From: Brevibacillus reuszeri
GTDB taxonomy: Bacteria; Bacillota; Bacilli; Brevibacillales; Brevibacillaceae
Assembly: GCF_001187725.1 (NCBI RefSeq)
Contig: NZ_LGIQ01000011.1
Span: 842,017-906,016, forward strand
Direction of reading: 5' to 3'
Length of the DNA: 64,000 nt
Under the pieces are notes generated by a model that saw nothing but the letters and a program-made list of their open reading frames with translations, ran no database searches and had not been told where the DNA came from. Positions within the stretch are counted from its first letter, which is position 1; each line of letters starts with the position of its first letter. A program made the position numbers and the translations under genes. Below, in pieces: positions 42,170 through 50,600 of this stretch.

Positions 42170-42532
42170 ATGGCAACCATACTGTTAGCAGAAGATGAAG
42201 CTGTGCTGCGCATGCTGATTGGCGATACGCTCGAGGATGAAGGCTATGAGCTGGATATCGCGTGTGACGGTGAGGAAGCTTTGCAAAAAATTGGTCAAAA
42301 CGATTACGACCTGATCATTCTGGACTACATGATGCCCAAGCTGACTGGATACGACGTCTTGACTCAGGTGAAGCAAATGCCAGAGAAGCAGGCTGCGAAA
42401 ATATTAATCCTCTCCGCCAAGAGCCAGCATACCGAGCAGGAAAAGATGCGGGCTGCCGGAGCTGATGATTTCATGCCGAAGCCATTTAGTCCGAGCGATC
42501 TGGTGCGCAAAGTGGAGGAAATGCTTGCATGA
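42170..42532 (+). CDS. CheY-like single-domain response regulator
   Basis: 120 residues: D9, phospho-acceptor D52 in LIILDYMMPKLTG and Lys in FMPKPFSP. No output domain, so it relays or sequesters phosphate. ATG behind GGAGG; its stop overlaps the start of the kinase gene by 4 bp. Confidence 0.9.
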   Translation: MATILLAEDEAVLRMLIGDTLEDEGYELDIACDGEEALQKIGQNDYDLIILDYMMPKLTGYDVLTQVKQMPEKQAAKILILSAKSQHTEQEKMRAAGADDFMPKPFSPSDLVRKVEEMLA

Positions 42533-45417
42533 ATGATCTTCGCCAGATCTTGAGAAAAAGCATTACGCGGCGTTTTACGGCAATGATGCTCCTATTCCTT
42601 TCCTTGATCATCGCTGGAGCGGCTATCGTGCTAACCTTGAATTACAAAGCGTTTGCCGAATATCAGGCGACCCTAAAAGCATCCAAGCAAAAGCAAGATT
42701 TGGTCGTTCAAATTAAAGAGCATACGAACCAGATCATTTTTCGGGCAAGAGGCTATTATGCATTTTTAAGTCCATTTGAATACAATGAACTTTTTAATGA
42801 AAAGCAAAAGCTAGAGCAATCGTTGGATTTATTCAAAAAGCTGCCCTTGAGCAGAGAAGAGCAAAATCTGGTTACTTCGATTGAAGGCTTTTTTCACAAC
42901 TTTTTTACCAATGTGTTCCCTACTGCTTCCAACTATGCAAAAACGGGAGATTACGAGGCACTTCGCAAGTTCTCTGCCAGTGGCCTCAACCAAGAGGTAA
43001 ACAATCTAATTTCTTACGCTACGAAGTATTCCAAAGAGAGCGAAGAGATGCTGATGCAAGAAAATCGCCTCTTGTTTGAAGATTTGACCAGACAAAGCTC
43101 GTGGTTCATCCTGTACATCGTCATGGTCCTTGGTATCTCGCTTTGGGTAAGCATCCGCATGACCAGAGATATCGGCAGTCCATTGGTACGCCTCGCAACA
43201 GAAGCGGATCGCTTCGCCCAGGGTCAAACTGCACAGCTGCCTGACTTGGAGAGGCTGGATGAAATCGGCAAGCTCACCCGCTCGCTCGACTTTTTAATGA
43301 AGCAAATTCAGTCCAAGGAAGAGATCCTCATGGCACAAAATGAGGAGCTACTTGCCCAGCAGGATGAGCTCATGGTACAGCAGGAGGACCTGCAGGAAGC
43401 TCTCGCAAAAATGGAAGTGAATGAACGCTTTCTCGAAAAACGAAACCTCCTCGTCCAGTCCCTCTCCAATACATTGGACAAGCGAGAGCTTTTATCGAGC
43501 ATCATTCACAACACGACAGAGGTTATGGATGCAGACAAGGGCGTAATTGTTTTGTTGAATATGGAACAGGATGTCGCCAGCTTTGGCGTTTCTCCTTCGG
43601 GTGTAACACAGCTTTTACGCGGGCTTGAGGATGGCCCCCTCGTTCGGATTCAGGAGACCAAGCTTCCTTACGTCCTTACACGTGAAAGCACCGAGGGTGA
43701 AAAAGGCTATCTGGAAGAAGCAACTCATACCTCGGTGCTCTACCTGCCTGTATTGAATGCAGGGCAGGAAGTGGTTGCGTGCATGATTCTCTCGCGTGTC
43801 GGACGTAAATTGGTAGAACAAGATCAACATCTCGCTATCGGTCTTGCCAAACAAATTTCGTTGGCATTAGACAAGCTCGCCATGTACGAGGAAACAGAAA
43901 AGCAGCGCCAGATGACCCAAGACATGCTCGATACCGTACAGGAAGGTGTCCAGCTCGTCCATTTGAACGGGGCAACGCTGCAAGTAAATCGGACATTCTG
44001 TGAGTTGCTGGGCTACGATGGTCTGTTTGAACTGCAAGGATATGAGCTCGAGCAGTTCTTCTCTCATTTAAAAGAACGGACGAAGGATTCTGAGCGCTTG
44101 GTTCAGTATGTCCATGCTGTTGTCATGAATGAAGGTGAAGTACCGTCTGGCAGCCTTGTATTTGAATTGACTCAACCGCAAACCCGTTACATTCAGCTGT
44201 ATGCAGAGCCTTTATACCGTCATCAGGAAAAATGGAGCACGCTGCTTGTCTATCGGGATATCACGAAGGAATACGAGATTGACCAGATGAAATCAGAGTT
44301 TGTCAGCACGGTCAGCCATGAGCTGCGCACTCCGCTTGCCAGCGTTCTCGGTTTTGCCGAGCTTTTGCTTAATAAGGAGCTGAAGCCGGAACGCCAGCAC
44401 CGCTATATGACAGCCATTTATCAAGAAGCCAAGCGACTCACCTCTCTGATCAACGACTTTCTCGACTTGCAACGCATGGAGTCTGGACGACAAACCTATG
44501 AACATGAAAAGGTAGCCATTGACCAGCTGATTCGCGAGGTATTTGGTTCATACCGCATTCAGTCGCCTACTCACTCGTTCCAGCTTGACCTGCAGACGGA
44601 ACGCACCATGGTTATGGGAGACCGGGACAAATTACGCCAAGTGCTTGTGAATTTGATCAGCAATGCCGTGAAATATTCTCCAAATGGCGGCTGTATCCGC
44701 GTTATCTGTCATGAGGATGGCAAACACTTACTCGTCGACATTCAGGATGAAGGCTTGGGTATTCCAGCAGAAGCTATCCCGCATTTGTTTACTAAATTTT
44801 ATCGAGTCGATAATTCAGATCGCCGCGAAATCGGTGGAACTGGTCTTGGCCTTGCCATTGTACAAGAGATTGTTCAGATTCACCATGGAGAAATTGCTGT
44901 CACTTCTGAAGCCGGACAAGGCAGTACATTCACAGTTTCCTTGCCCTTGCCCGAAGAGCCTCTCGTTGTAAACCATGCAGACCATTCGGAAAAACAGCAA
45001 CCCTCTCCAGGACAATCCAATGGTCAAGTCGTCATTATTGAGGATGACGTAAATTTGTCAGAGCTTTTACGTGATGAGCTGACTGGCTCAGGCTTTCATG
45101 TCTACTCTTTTTCCAAAACAAATGATGCCATGGAGGCCATCGAAAAGCTGCGCCCTGACGCTGTTGTTCTCGACCTCGTTTTGCAGGATGGAGATGATGG
45201 CTGGAAGGTCATCCAAGCGATGCAGGAGAATTCCGAGCTGCGAACGATTCCGATCGTCATTTCAAGCGCATTCGAGGAGAAGAAAAAGGCATTCGATCTC
45301 GGTGCCAAAGGGTATTTGATCAAGCCCTACCATCCGGATACGCTGTCAAAGGCCATTTTGCTGGCGATCAGCAGTATTGAATCTACCGGACAAATCCTCA
45401 TCCCTGATCAGTTGTAA
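42529..45417 (+). CDS. Hybrid sensor histidine kinase (TM-sensor-TM-HAMP-GAF-PAS-HisKA-HATPase-REC)
   Basis: 962 residues. Helices at about 16-36 and 190-210 enclose a 150-residue extracytoplasmic helical sensor of the CHASE3/4HB kind. Then HAMP (to about 265), a Gln/Glu-rich coiled coil (AQQDELMVQQEDLQEALAKM), GAF (about 315-445), PAS (about 455-575), HisKA with H597 in VSHELRTPLASV, HATPase_c with NLISNAVKYS and GGTGLGLAI, and a receiver with D882. With the Hpt domain of the first gene this gives a full His-Asp-His-Asp phosphorelay. The ligand is unknown. Confidence 0.9.
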   Translation: MNDLRQILRKSITRRFTAMMLLFLSLIIAGAAIVLTLNYKAFAEYQATLKASKQKQDLVVQIKEHTNQIIFRARGYYAFLSPFEYNELFNEKQKLEQSLDLFKKLPLSREEQNLVTSIEGFFHNFFTNVFPTASNYAKTGDYEALRKFSASGLNQEVNNLISYATKYSKESEEMLMQENRLLFEDLTRQSSWFILYIVMVLGISLWVSIRMTRDIGSPLVRLATEADRFAQGQTAQLPDLERLDEIGKLTRSLDFLMKQIQSKEEILMAQNEELLAQQDELMVQQEDLQEALAKMEVNERFLEKRNLLVQSLSNTLDKRELLSSIIHNTTEVMDADKGVIVLLNMEQDVASFGVSPSGVTQLLRGLEDGPLVRIQETKLPYVLTRESTEGEKGYLEEATHTSVLYLPVLNAGQEVVACMILSRVGRKLVEQDQHLAIGLAKQISLALDKLAMYEETEKQRQMTQDMLDTVQEGVQLVHLNGATLQVNRTFCELLGYDGLFELQGYELEQFFSHLKERTKDSERLVQYVHAVVMNEGEVPSGSLVFELTQPQTRYIQLYAEPLYRHQEKWSTLLVYRDITKEYEIDQMKSEFVSTVSHELRTPLASVLGFAELLLNKELKPERQHRYMTAIYQEAKRLTSLINDFLDLQRMESGRQTYEHEKVAIDQLIREVFGSYRIQSPTHSFQLDLQTERTMVMGDRDKLRQVLVNLISNAVKYSPNGGCIRVICHEDGKHLLVDIQDEGLGIPAEAIPHLFTKFYRVDNSDRREIGGTGLGLAIVQEIVQIHHGEIAVTSEAGQGSTFTVSLPLPEEPLVVNHADHSEKQQPSPGQSNGQVVIIEDDVNLSELLRDELTGSGFHVYSFSKTNDAMEAIEKLRPDAVVLDLVLQDGDDGWKVIQAMQENSELRTIPIVISSAFEEKKKAFDLGAKGYLIKPYHPDTLSKAILLAISSIESTGQILIPDQL

Positions 45418-45431
45418 GCATTCAAATACGA

Positions 45432-45472
45432 CAAAAGGCAACGGTGATAGGCTTCCGTTGCCTTTTCTTTTT
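45432..45472 (+). terminator. Terminator of the signalling operon
   Basis: AAAAGGCAACGG pairs with CCGTTGCCTTTT, followed by CTTTTT. Confidence 0.85.
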
Positions 45473-45500
45473 AACGTCTCTTGCTATTATTATGCGATTT

Positions 45501-45529
45501 TTGGTAGGCAAGAAAATACTTGGTATAAA
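45501..45529 (+). promoter_or_regulatory. Promoter of the ydjO-like gene
   Basis: TTGGTA (45501-45506), 17 bp, TATAAA (45524-45529), leaving an approximately 60-base 5' UTR before the gene. Confidence 0.5.
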
Positions 45530-45597
45530 TATGCCACTTTCCTCATACATTAATAGAGGTTACTACGTGCACGATGCCCCGCAAAGGAGGAGTTTCT

Positions 45598-45807
45598 ATG
45601 TATTTCTCTAAAAAAGCAATCGTTCCAATCGAAGAAGAGGAAACAGATGTGTGGATGTGCAGCAATGACGGCTGTACATGCTGGATGAGAGATAACTTTT
45701 CCTTTGACGCAAGTCCGAACTGCCCCTTTTGCCAGTCCCAAATGATTAAGGACACGCGCATGCTCCCCGTTCTTACGAATCACAACAACCAGAAAAAAAC
45801 GCCGTGA
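45598..45807 (+). CDS. YdjO-like cold-inducible zinc protein
   Basis: 69 residues. Two cysteine pairs, CSNDGCTCWMRDNF and CPFCQSQMIKDTR, match the YdjO family described as cold-inducible in B. subtilis and should bind zinc. ATG at 45598 with AAAGGAGG. Monocistronic. Confidence 0.78.
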   Translation: MYFSKKAIVPIEEEETDVWMCSNDGCTCWMRDNFSFDASPNCPFCQSQMIKDTRMLPVLTNHNNQKKTP

Positions 45808-45890
45808 TCGCTATCTTCTTTTTTCTTGCGGGTATTCGCCCTCTTGCCTACAATTAGCTCATGGCAGATGATAGGTAGAGGAGCGTAGTT

Positions 45891-46199
45891 ATGAATCGAA
45901 AAGAAATGGAAGAACAAGTGATTCAGGCTTATCAGCGGGATGAGGGCATGATGATCCTCGTGTTCGCTCAGTGGTGCGTCAATCACGATCTGGATGCACA
46001 AGCCTTGTATCGACAGGCCTATCCCGCTCAACACGACAACCCCTTGCTCGCTCAAATGCTTGAAAACACCGTTCCCAAACAAGAAGCTGAAGAGATTCCA
46101 GACGCCACCTTGCTTGGCGTATTGTCCCTTTTTGGTAACGATGATCTGGCTTTTGTCGTACATGAAGTCATCGAGCAACGAAAACAAAATAAAGAGTAG
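45891..46199 (+). CDS. Hypothetical protein, 102 aa
   Basis: Small acidic helical protein: MNRKEMEEQVIQAYQRDEG, MMILVFAQWCVNHDLDAQALYRQAYP and a C-terminal HEVIEQRKQNKE. Clear AGAGGAG ribosome site and terminator. No family recognised. Confidence 0.6.
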   Translation: MNRKEMEEQVIQAYQRDEGMMILVFAQWCVNHDLDAQALYRQAYPAQHDNPLLAQMLENTVPKQEAEEIPDATLLGVLSLFGNDDLAFVVHEVIEQRKQNKE

Positions 46200-46202
46200 T
46201 CC

Positions 46203-46260
46203 AGAAAAGTCACACCGAGTTGTGTGGCTTTTCTTCTGTAAAAAACGGCTCGACGTTTTT
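46203..46260. terminator. Terminators between converging genes
   Basis: AAAAGTCACAC/GTGTGGCTTTT (46205-46232) ends the + strand gene. AAAACG/CGTTTT (46242-46259) with flanking T runs could end the leftward kinase gene. Confidence 0.6.
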
Positions 46261-46354
46261 CATAAAATGGATGTGGCCGCTTTCGGTCAAACACTTTTGT
46301 CCCCCGACGTGAGGGGAAAACCGTCATGACCGTTTCATCATTTACTAGTCATGA

Positions 46355-47452
46355 TCATAGTAGAAATTCCATCGAAAACACCGTTCGCTCCTCCGTAGAC
46401 TCGCAAGTAATCGTCCCACCATGCTTCTCAATGATCTCCTTGCAGACGTACAAGCCAATTCCCGTCCCCAGCTCCTTGGTTGTGAAAAAAGGCTCGAAGA
46501 TAACCGGCAGTAAATCTACGGGAATCGGAGCGCCATTATTCGCGATTCTAATGACCGCTACATCTGCTTTTTGGAAGGCTTCAATGACTACTTCCTTGTC
46601 CCCTACTTTTTTCTGTAGAGCGTCCAGTGCATTTGAAATGATATTAATAAAGACTTGCTTGATCTCGTCCTTATACCCGTCAAGTATAAACGCTGGATCG
46701 ATATTGCATGTCATGTTCGCATTTACGTCAACGATATTGGGATAGAGGAAGGCAAGAATCTCCTCAAAAAGCCCTTGCATCTGGAAGCGCTCTTTTGTTT
46801 TGTATACCTCTCCCTTTTTGGAGACCAGCAAGAATTGAGATACTCGGTAGTTTAATTGATACAGCTCATTTTCAATAATATCCACATACGGTAATGACGG
46901 ATAATCCTCTTTAAGTAATCTGGAAAATCCAATGATGGAGGTCAGGGGATTACGAAATTCATGGACAAAGCTGGCTGCCATTTGTCCCAAAATGGTGAGT
47001 CTGTCCTTATGAGACCGCTCAATGAACAGCTTTTTTTCTTCTAAATCGCTTTCCCTCAGTGAGGTGTACCTGGAGACAGCATGGACCAAAAAATGATCAA
47101 AGCACTCGTTAATCTTAATCATGGCAGGTACCAGCGTGGAAGGTGAAAACGGACCTTTTTGGAGCAAATCACATAACAGTTGCCTTCCCAAGCAAACGTT
47201 GTAAACAAAATCGCCGATGTTGATCTCTGCCTGGTTTCGCTCATGCGCCACCTTATAAGCCAAATGTTTAATATCCTCTCGGGAAATCCGTTCATCCAAA
47301 TATCCAACTACCAATCGATACATGGCTTGTCCATTTAGATGAATCATTCCCCGGAACTGGTCATGATTGGATACGACGACCTGTTTCCTGAACTCTTCAA
47401 CGACTTCTGCCTCGTGCTTTTCCAAAAAAAACGTCAACTCATCCAATGGCAT
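46355..47452 (-). CDS. Soluble sensor histidine kinase with HisK_N domain
   Basis: 365 residues without membrane helices. Residues 1-135 form a helical HisK_N-like sensor found in Bacillus kinases of the sporulation type; then HisKA with H164 in SFVHEFRNPLTS and HATPase_c with NIISNALDAL and GTGIGLYVCKEI. This His-Glu-Phe-Arg-Asn-Pro box is shared with KinA-E that feed the Spo0F phosphorelay. No response regulator is adjacent, so an orphan kinase feeding Spo0F is a fair guess. ATG behind GGGG. Confidence 0.85.
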   Translation of the reverse strand: MPLDELTFFLEKHEAEVVEEFRKQVVVSNHDQFRGMIHLNGQAMYRLVVGYLDERISREDIKHLAYKVAHERNQAEINIGDFVYNVCLGRQLLCDLLQKGPFSPSTLVPAMIKINECFDHFLVHAVSRYTSLRESDLEEKKLFIERSHKDRLTILGQMAASFVHEFRNPLTSIIGFSRLLKEDYPSLPYVDIIENELYQLNYRVSQFLLVSKKGEVYKTKERFQMQGLFEEILAFLYPNIVDVNANMTCNIDPAFILDGYKDEIKQVFINIISNALDALQKKVGDKEVVIEAFQKADVAVIRIANNGAPIPVDLLPVIFEPFFTTKELGTGIGLYVCKEIIEKHGGTITCESTEERTVFSMEFLL

Positions 47453-47586
47453 CTATCCCCATTTCGAGTAATTAGGCATAGGCTTATCCTACATATTATA
47501 CTATTATCCATTCATTATTGAGCAAATATTTTTACTATTACTTACAGGTGAATTTCGTGCTTCATGTTGTCCTCACCACTGAATAA

Positions 47587-47619
47587 GCAAAGAGGCCTGC
47601 CAATGGCGAGCCTCTTTGT
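47587..47619 (-). terminator. Terminator of the collagen-like gene
   Basis: AAAGAGGC (47589-47596) pairs with GCCTCTTT (47610-47617). It lies just after the stop at 47627. Confidence 0.7.
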
Positions 47620-47626
47620 CAGTTAT

Positions 47627-50600
47627 TTAGTTAACCCCCACAATCGTTAGTGTTGCCCCGGCTCCAGTCAAAAGAGTTGCTGATCCTAGCAATCCAAACA
47701 ATTGCAGAGTGATCGTTGAACCCGCAGTGAGTGGCGCTATTATTGTGTTATTGAATGAAGACAAGGAAATGGCAGGGGCTATGATTGATGGCGTATATGG
47801 GTTGGAGTTAATGAGGAGACGAGAGCTGACCAGTAAAGCAGCTGTTGTATTGAGCGAGTAAGAAATTAAATAGTTGCCTGTGGAAGGAACAGTAAAGGTT
47901 GTGTTTCCTCCACTGACTGTTATCCCGTTCAACACCTGATTGTTGGGTAAGGCGATATTGGTTCCACCTAATATTACAGCGATAACAGCTCCACTTGTAT
48001 TGGCTCCGAAGGCATTGATGTTTGTGAAGACAGTACCGGTTGGACCAGTGGCTCCCGTTACTCCGGTTGCCCCCGTTACTCCTGTTGATCCAGTTGCTCC
48101 GGTTGTGCCCGTAGCTCCAGTGGTTCCAGTGCCACCCGTTGCTCCTGTTAATCCGGTTGTGCCCGTAGGTCCAGTCGCTCCCGTTACACCTGTTACTCCT
48201 GTGGCTCCGGTTAATCCTGTGGCTCCGGTGGCTCCCGTTAACCCTGTTGGTCCGGTTACTCCCGTTGGTCCTGTCGTTCCTGTGACGCCCGTTGATCCAG
48301 TTGCTCCGGTTGTTCCAGTGGTTCCAGTGGTTCCAGTGCCACCCGTTGCTCCTGTTAATCCGGTTGTGCCCGTAGGTCCACTTGCTCCCGATGGTCCGGT
48401 GCCCCCAGTCGCTCCTGTTTGCCCCGTTAATCCTGTCTCTCCCGTGGCTCCCGTTAACCCTGTTGCACCCGTTGATCCAGTAATTCCCGTTACTCCTGTC
48501 GCCCCGGTTAATCCTGTTGATCCTGTTGGTCCTGTTGGTCCTGTTTCTCCGGTTGATCCTGTGGCTCCCGTAACTCCAGTTAATCCAGTCACTCCTGTTG
48601 AACCGGTTGTTCCAGTTGTTCCAGACAATCCCGTGGCTCCGGTTAACCCTGTTACACCTGTTGCACCCGTTGATCCAGTGGCTCCTGTATTTCCCGTTAC
48701 TCCGGTTAGCCCCGTGACTCCTGTTGCCCCAGTCTCTCCTGTTGGTCCGGTTATTCCCGAAGCTCCTGTCGCCCCTGTCACTCCAGTTACTCCAGTGGTT
48801 CCGGTGGCTCCAGTTGCTCCAGTTGGACCGGTCGATCCTGTCGAACCGGTTAAACCTGTTACCCCAGTTACTCCAGTAGTTCCGGTAGTTCCGGTTGTTC
48901 CAGTCAATCCCGTGGCTCCTGTTAACCCTGTTGCCCCCGTTACTCCGGTTGGTCCTGTGGCTCCAGTCTCTCCTGTAGCGCCGGTTACTCCCGAAGCTCC
49001 TGTTAAGCCAGTTGCTCCTATTGGTCCTGTGACACCAGTCTCTCCGGTTACTCCGGTTGTTCCCGTGGTTCCTGTTGGTCCTGTGACGCCCGTTGGTCCC
49101 GTTGGTCCCGTTAATCCTGTTGCTCCAGTTGCTCCTGTCTCTCCTGTCTCTCCTGTCTCTCCTGTTGCCCCCGTTGGTCCGGTTAATCCCGAAGCTCCTG
49201 TTAAACCTGTTGCTCCCATTAACCCTGTTGATCCAGTCGTTCCTGTTGAACCGGTGGTTCCAGTTACTCCAGTTGATCCAGTGACTCCCGTTACCCCAGC
49301 TACTCCTGTTTCTCCAGTTGACCCTGTCACACCAGTTACTCCCGTCGATCCTGTCTCTCCGGTTGTTCCAGTCAATCCCGTGGCCCCGGTTAACCCGGTT
49401 GATCCTGTGACTCCCGTGACTCCCGTGGCTCCGGTTTCCCCAGTCGCTCCGGTTAATCCTATCGTTCCCGTTGGTCCAGTCTCTCCCGTTACACCTGTTA
49501 CTCCCGTTGGTCCGGTAACTCCAGTTAATCCTGTGGTTCCGGTGGCTCCCGTTGACCCGATCACTCCGGTTATTCCAGTCGCTCCTGTTGATCCAGTGAT
49601 TCCCGTTACTCCTGTTGGTCCTGTTTCTCCAATTGATCCAGTCGCTCCGGTGACTCCGGTTGGTCCGATATTTCCAGTGGCTCCTGTATTTCCAGTGGCT
49701 CCTGTATTTCCCGTTACTCCTGTTACTCCGGTTGTGCCGGTTGATCCAGTTAGCCCCGTGACTCCTGTTGGTCCGATTACTCCCGTGGGTCCTGTGGCTC
49801 CTGTCGCTCCAGTTGATCCAGTGCCCCCAACTGCTCCTGTTCCTCCTGTGACTCCCGTGGCTCCGGTTAACCCAGTCGTTCCCGTTACACCTGTTGAACC
49901 GGTGGTTCCGGTGGTTCCGGTGGTTCCGGTGGTTCCGGTGGTTCCGGTGGTTCCGGTCAATCCAGTTGATCCCGTTGGTCCGGTGGCTCCAGATTCCCCA
50001 GTAACTCCCGTTGGTCCGGTTAAACCTGTTGCACCCGTTGATCCAGTAATTCCCGTTACTCCTGTCGCCCCGGTTACTCCGGTCGATCCTGTTGAACCAG
50101 TTGTTCCAGTCAATCCCGTGGCTCCGGTTAACCCTGTTACACCTGTTCCTCCCGTTGATCCAGTGGCTCCTGTATTTCCCGTTACTCCTGTTACTCCGGT
50201 TAGCCCCGTGACTCCTGTTGCCCCAGTCGATCCTGTTGGTCCTGTTGGTCCTGTTACTCCCGAAGCTCCTGTTAAGCCTGTTGCTCCCGTCGATCCGGTA
50301 GCCCCAGTTAGACCGGTCGATCCAGTTACTCCTGTCACTCCAGTTACTCCAGTTACTCCAGTGGCTCCGGTTGTTCCAGTGACCCCTGTGGCTCCAGACT
50401 CTCCTGTCGGCCCGGTTACTCCGGTTACTCCAGTTGCTCCCGTTGCACCCGTTAATCCTGTTGGTCCCGTCGTTCCTGTTGAACCGGTGGTTCCAGTTAC
50501 TCCAGTTGACCCTGTCACACCAGTTACTCCAATTACTCCAGTAGCTCCGGTTGTTCCGGTCGTTCCAGTTGTTCCCGTGGCTCCAGTGAGACCCGTTACC

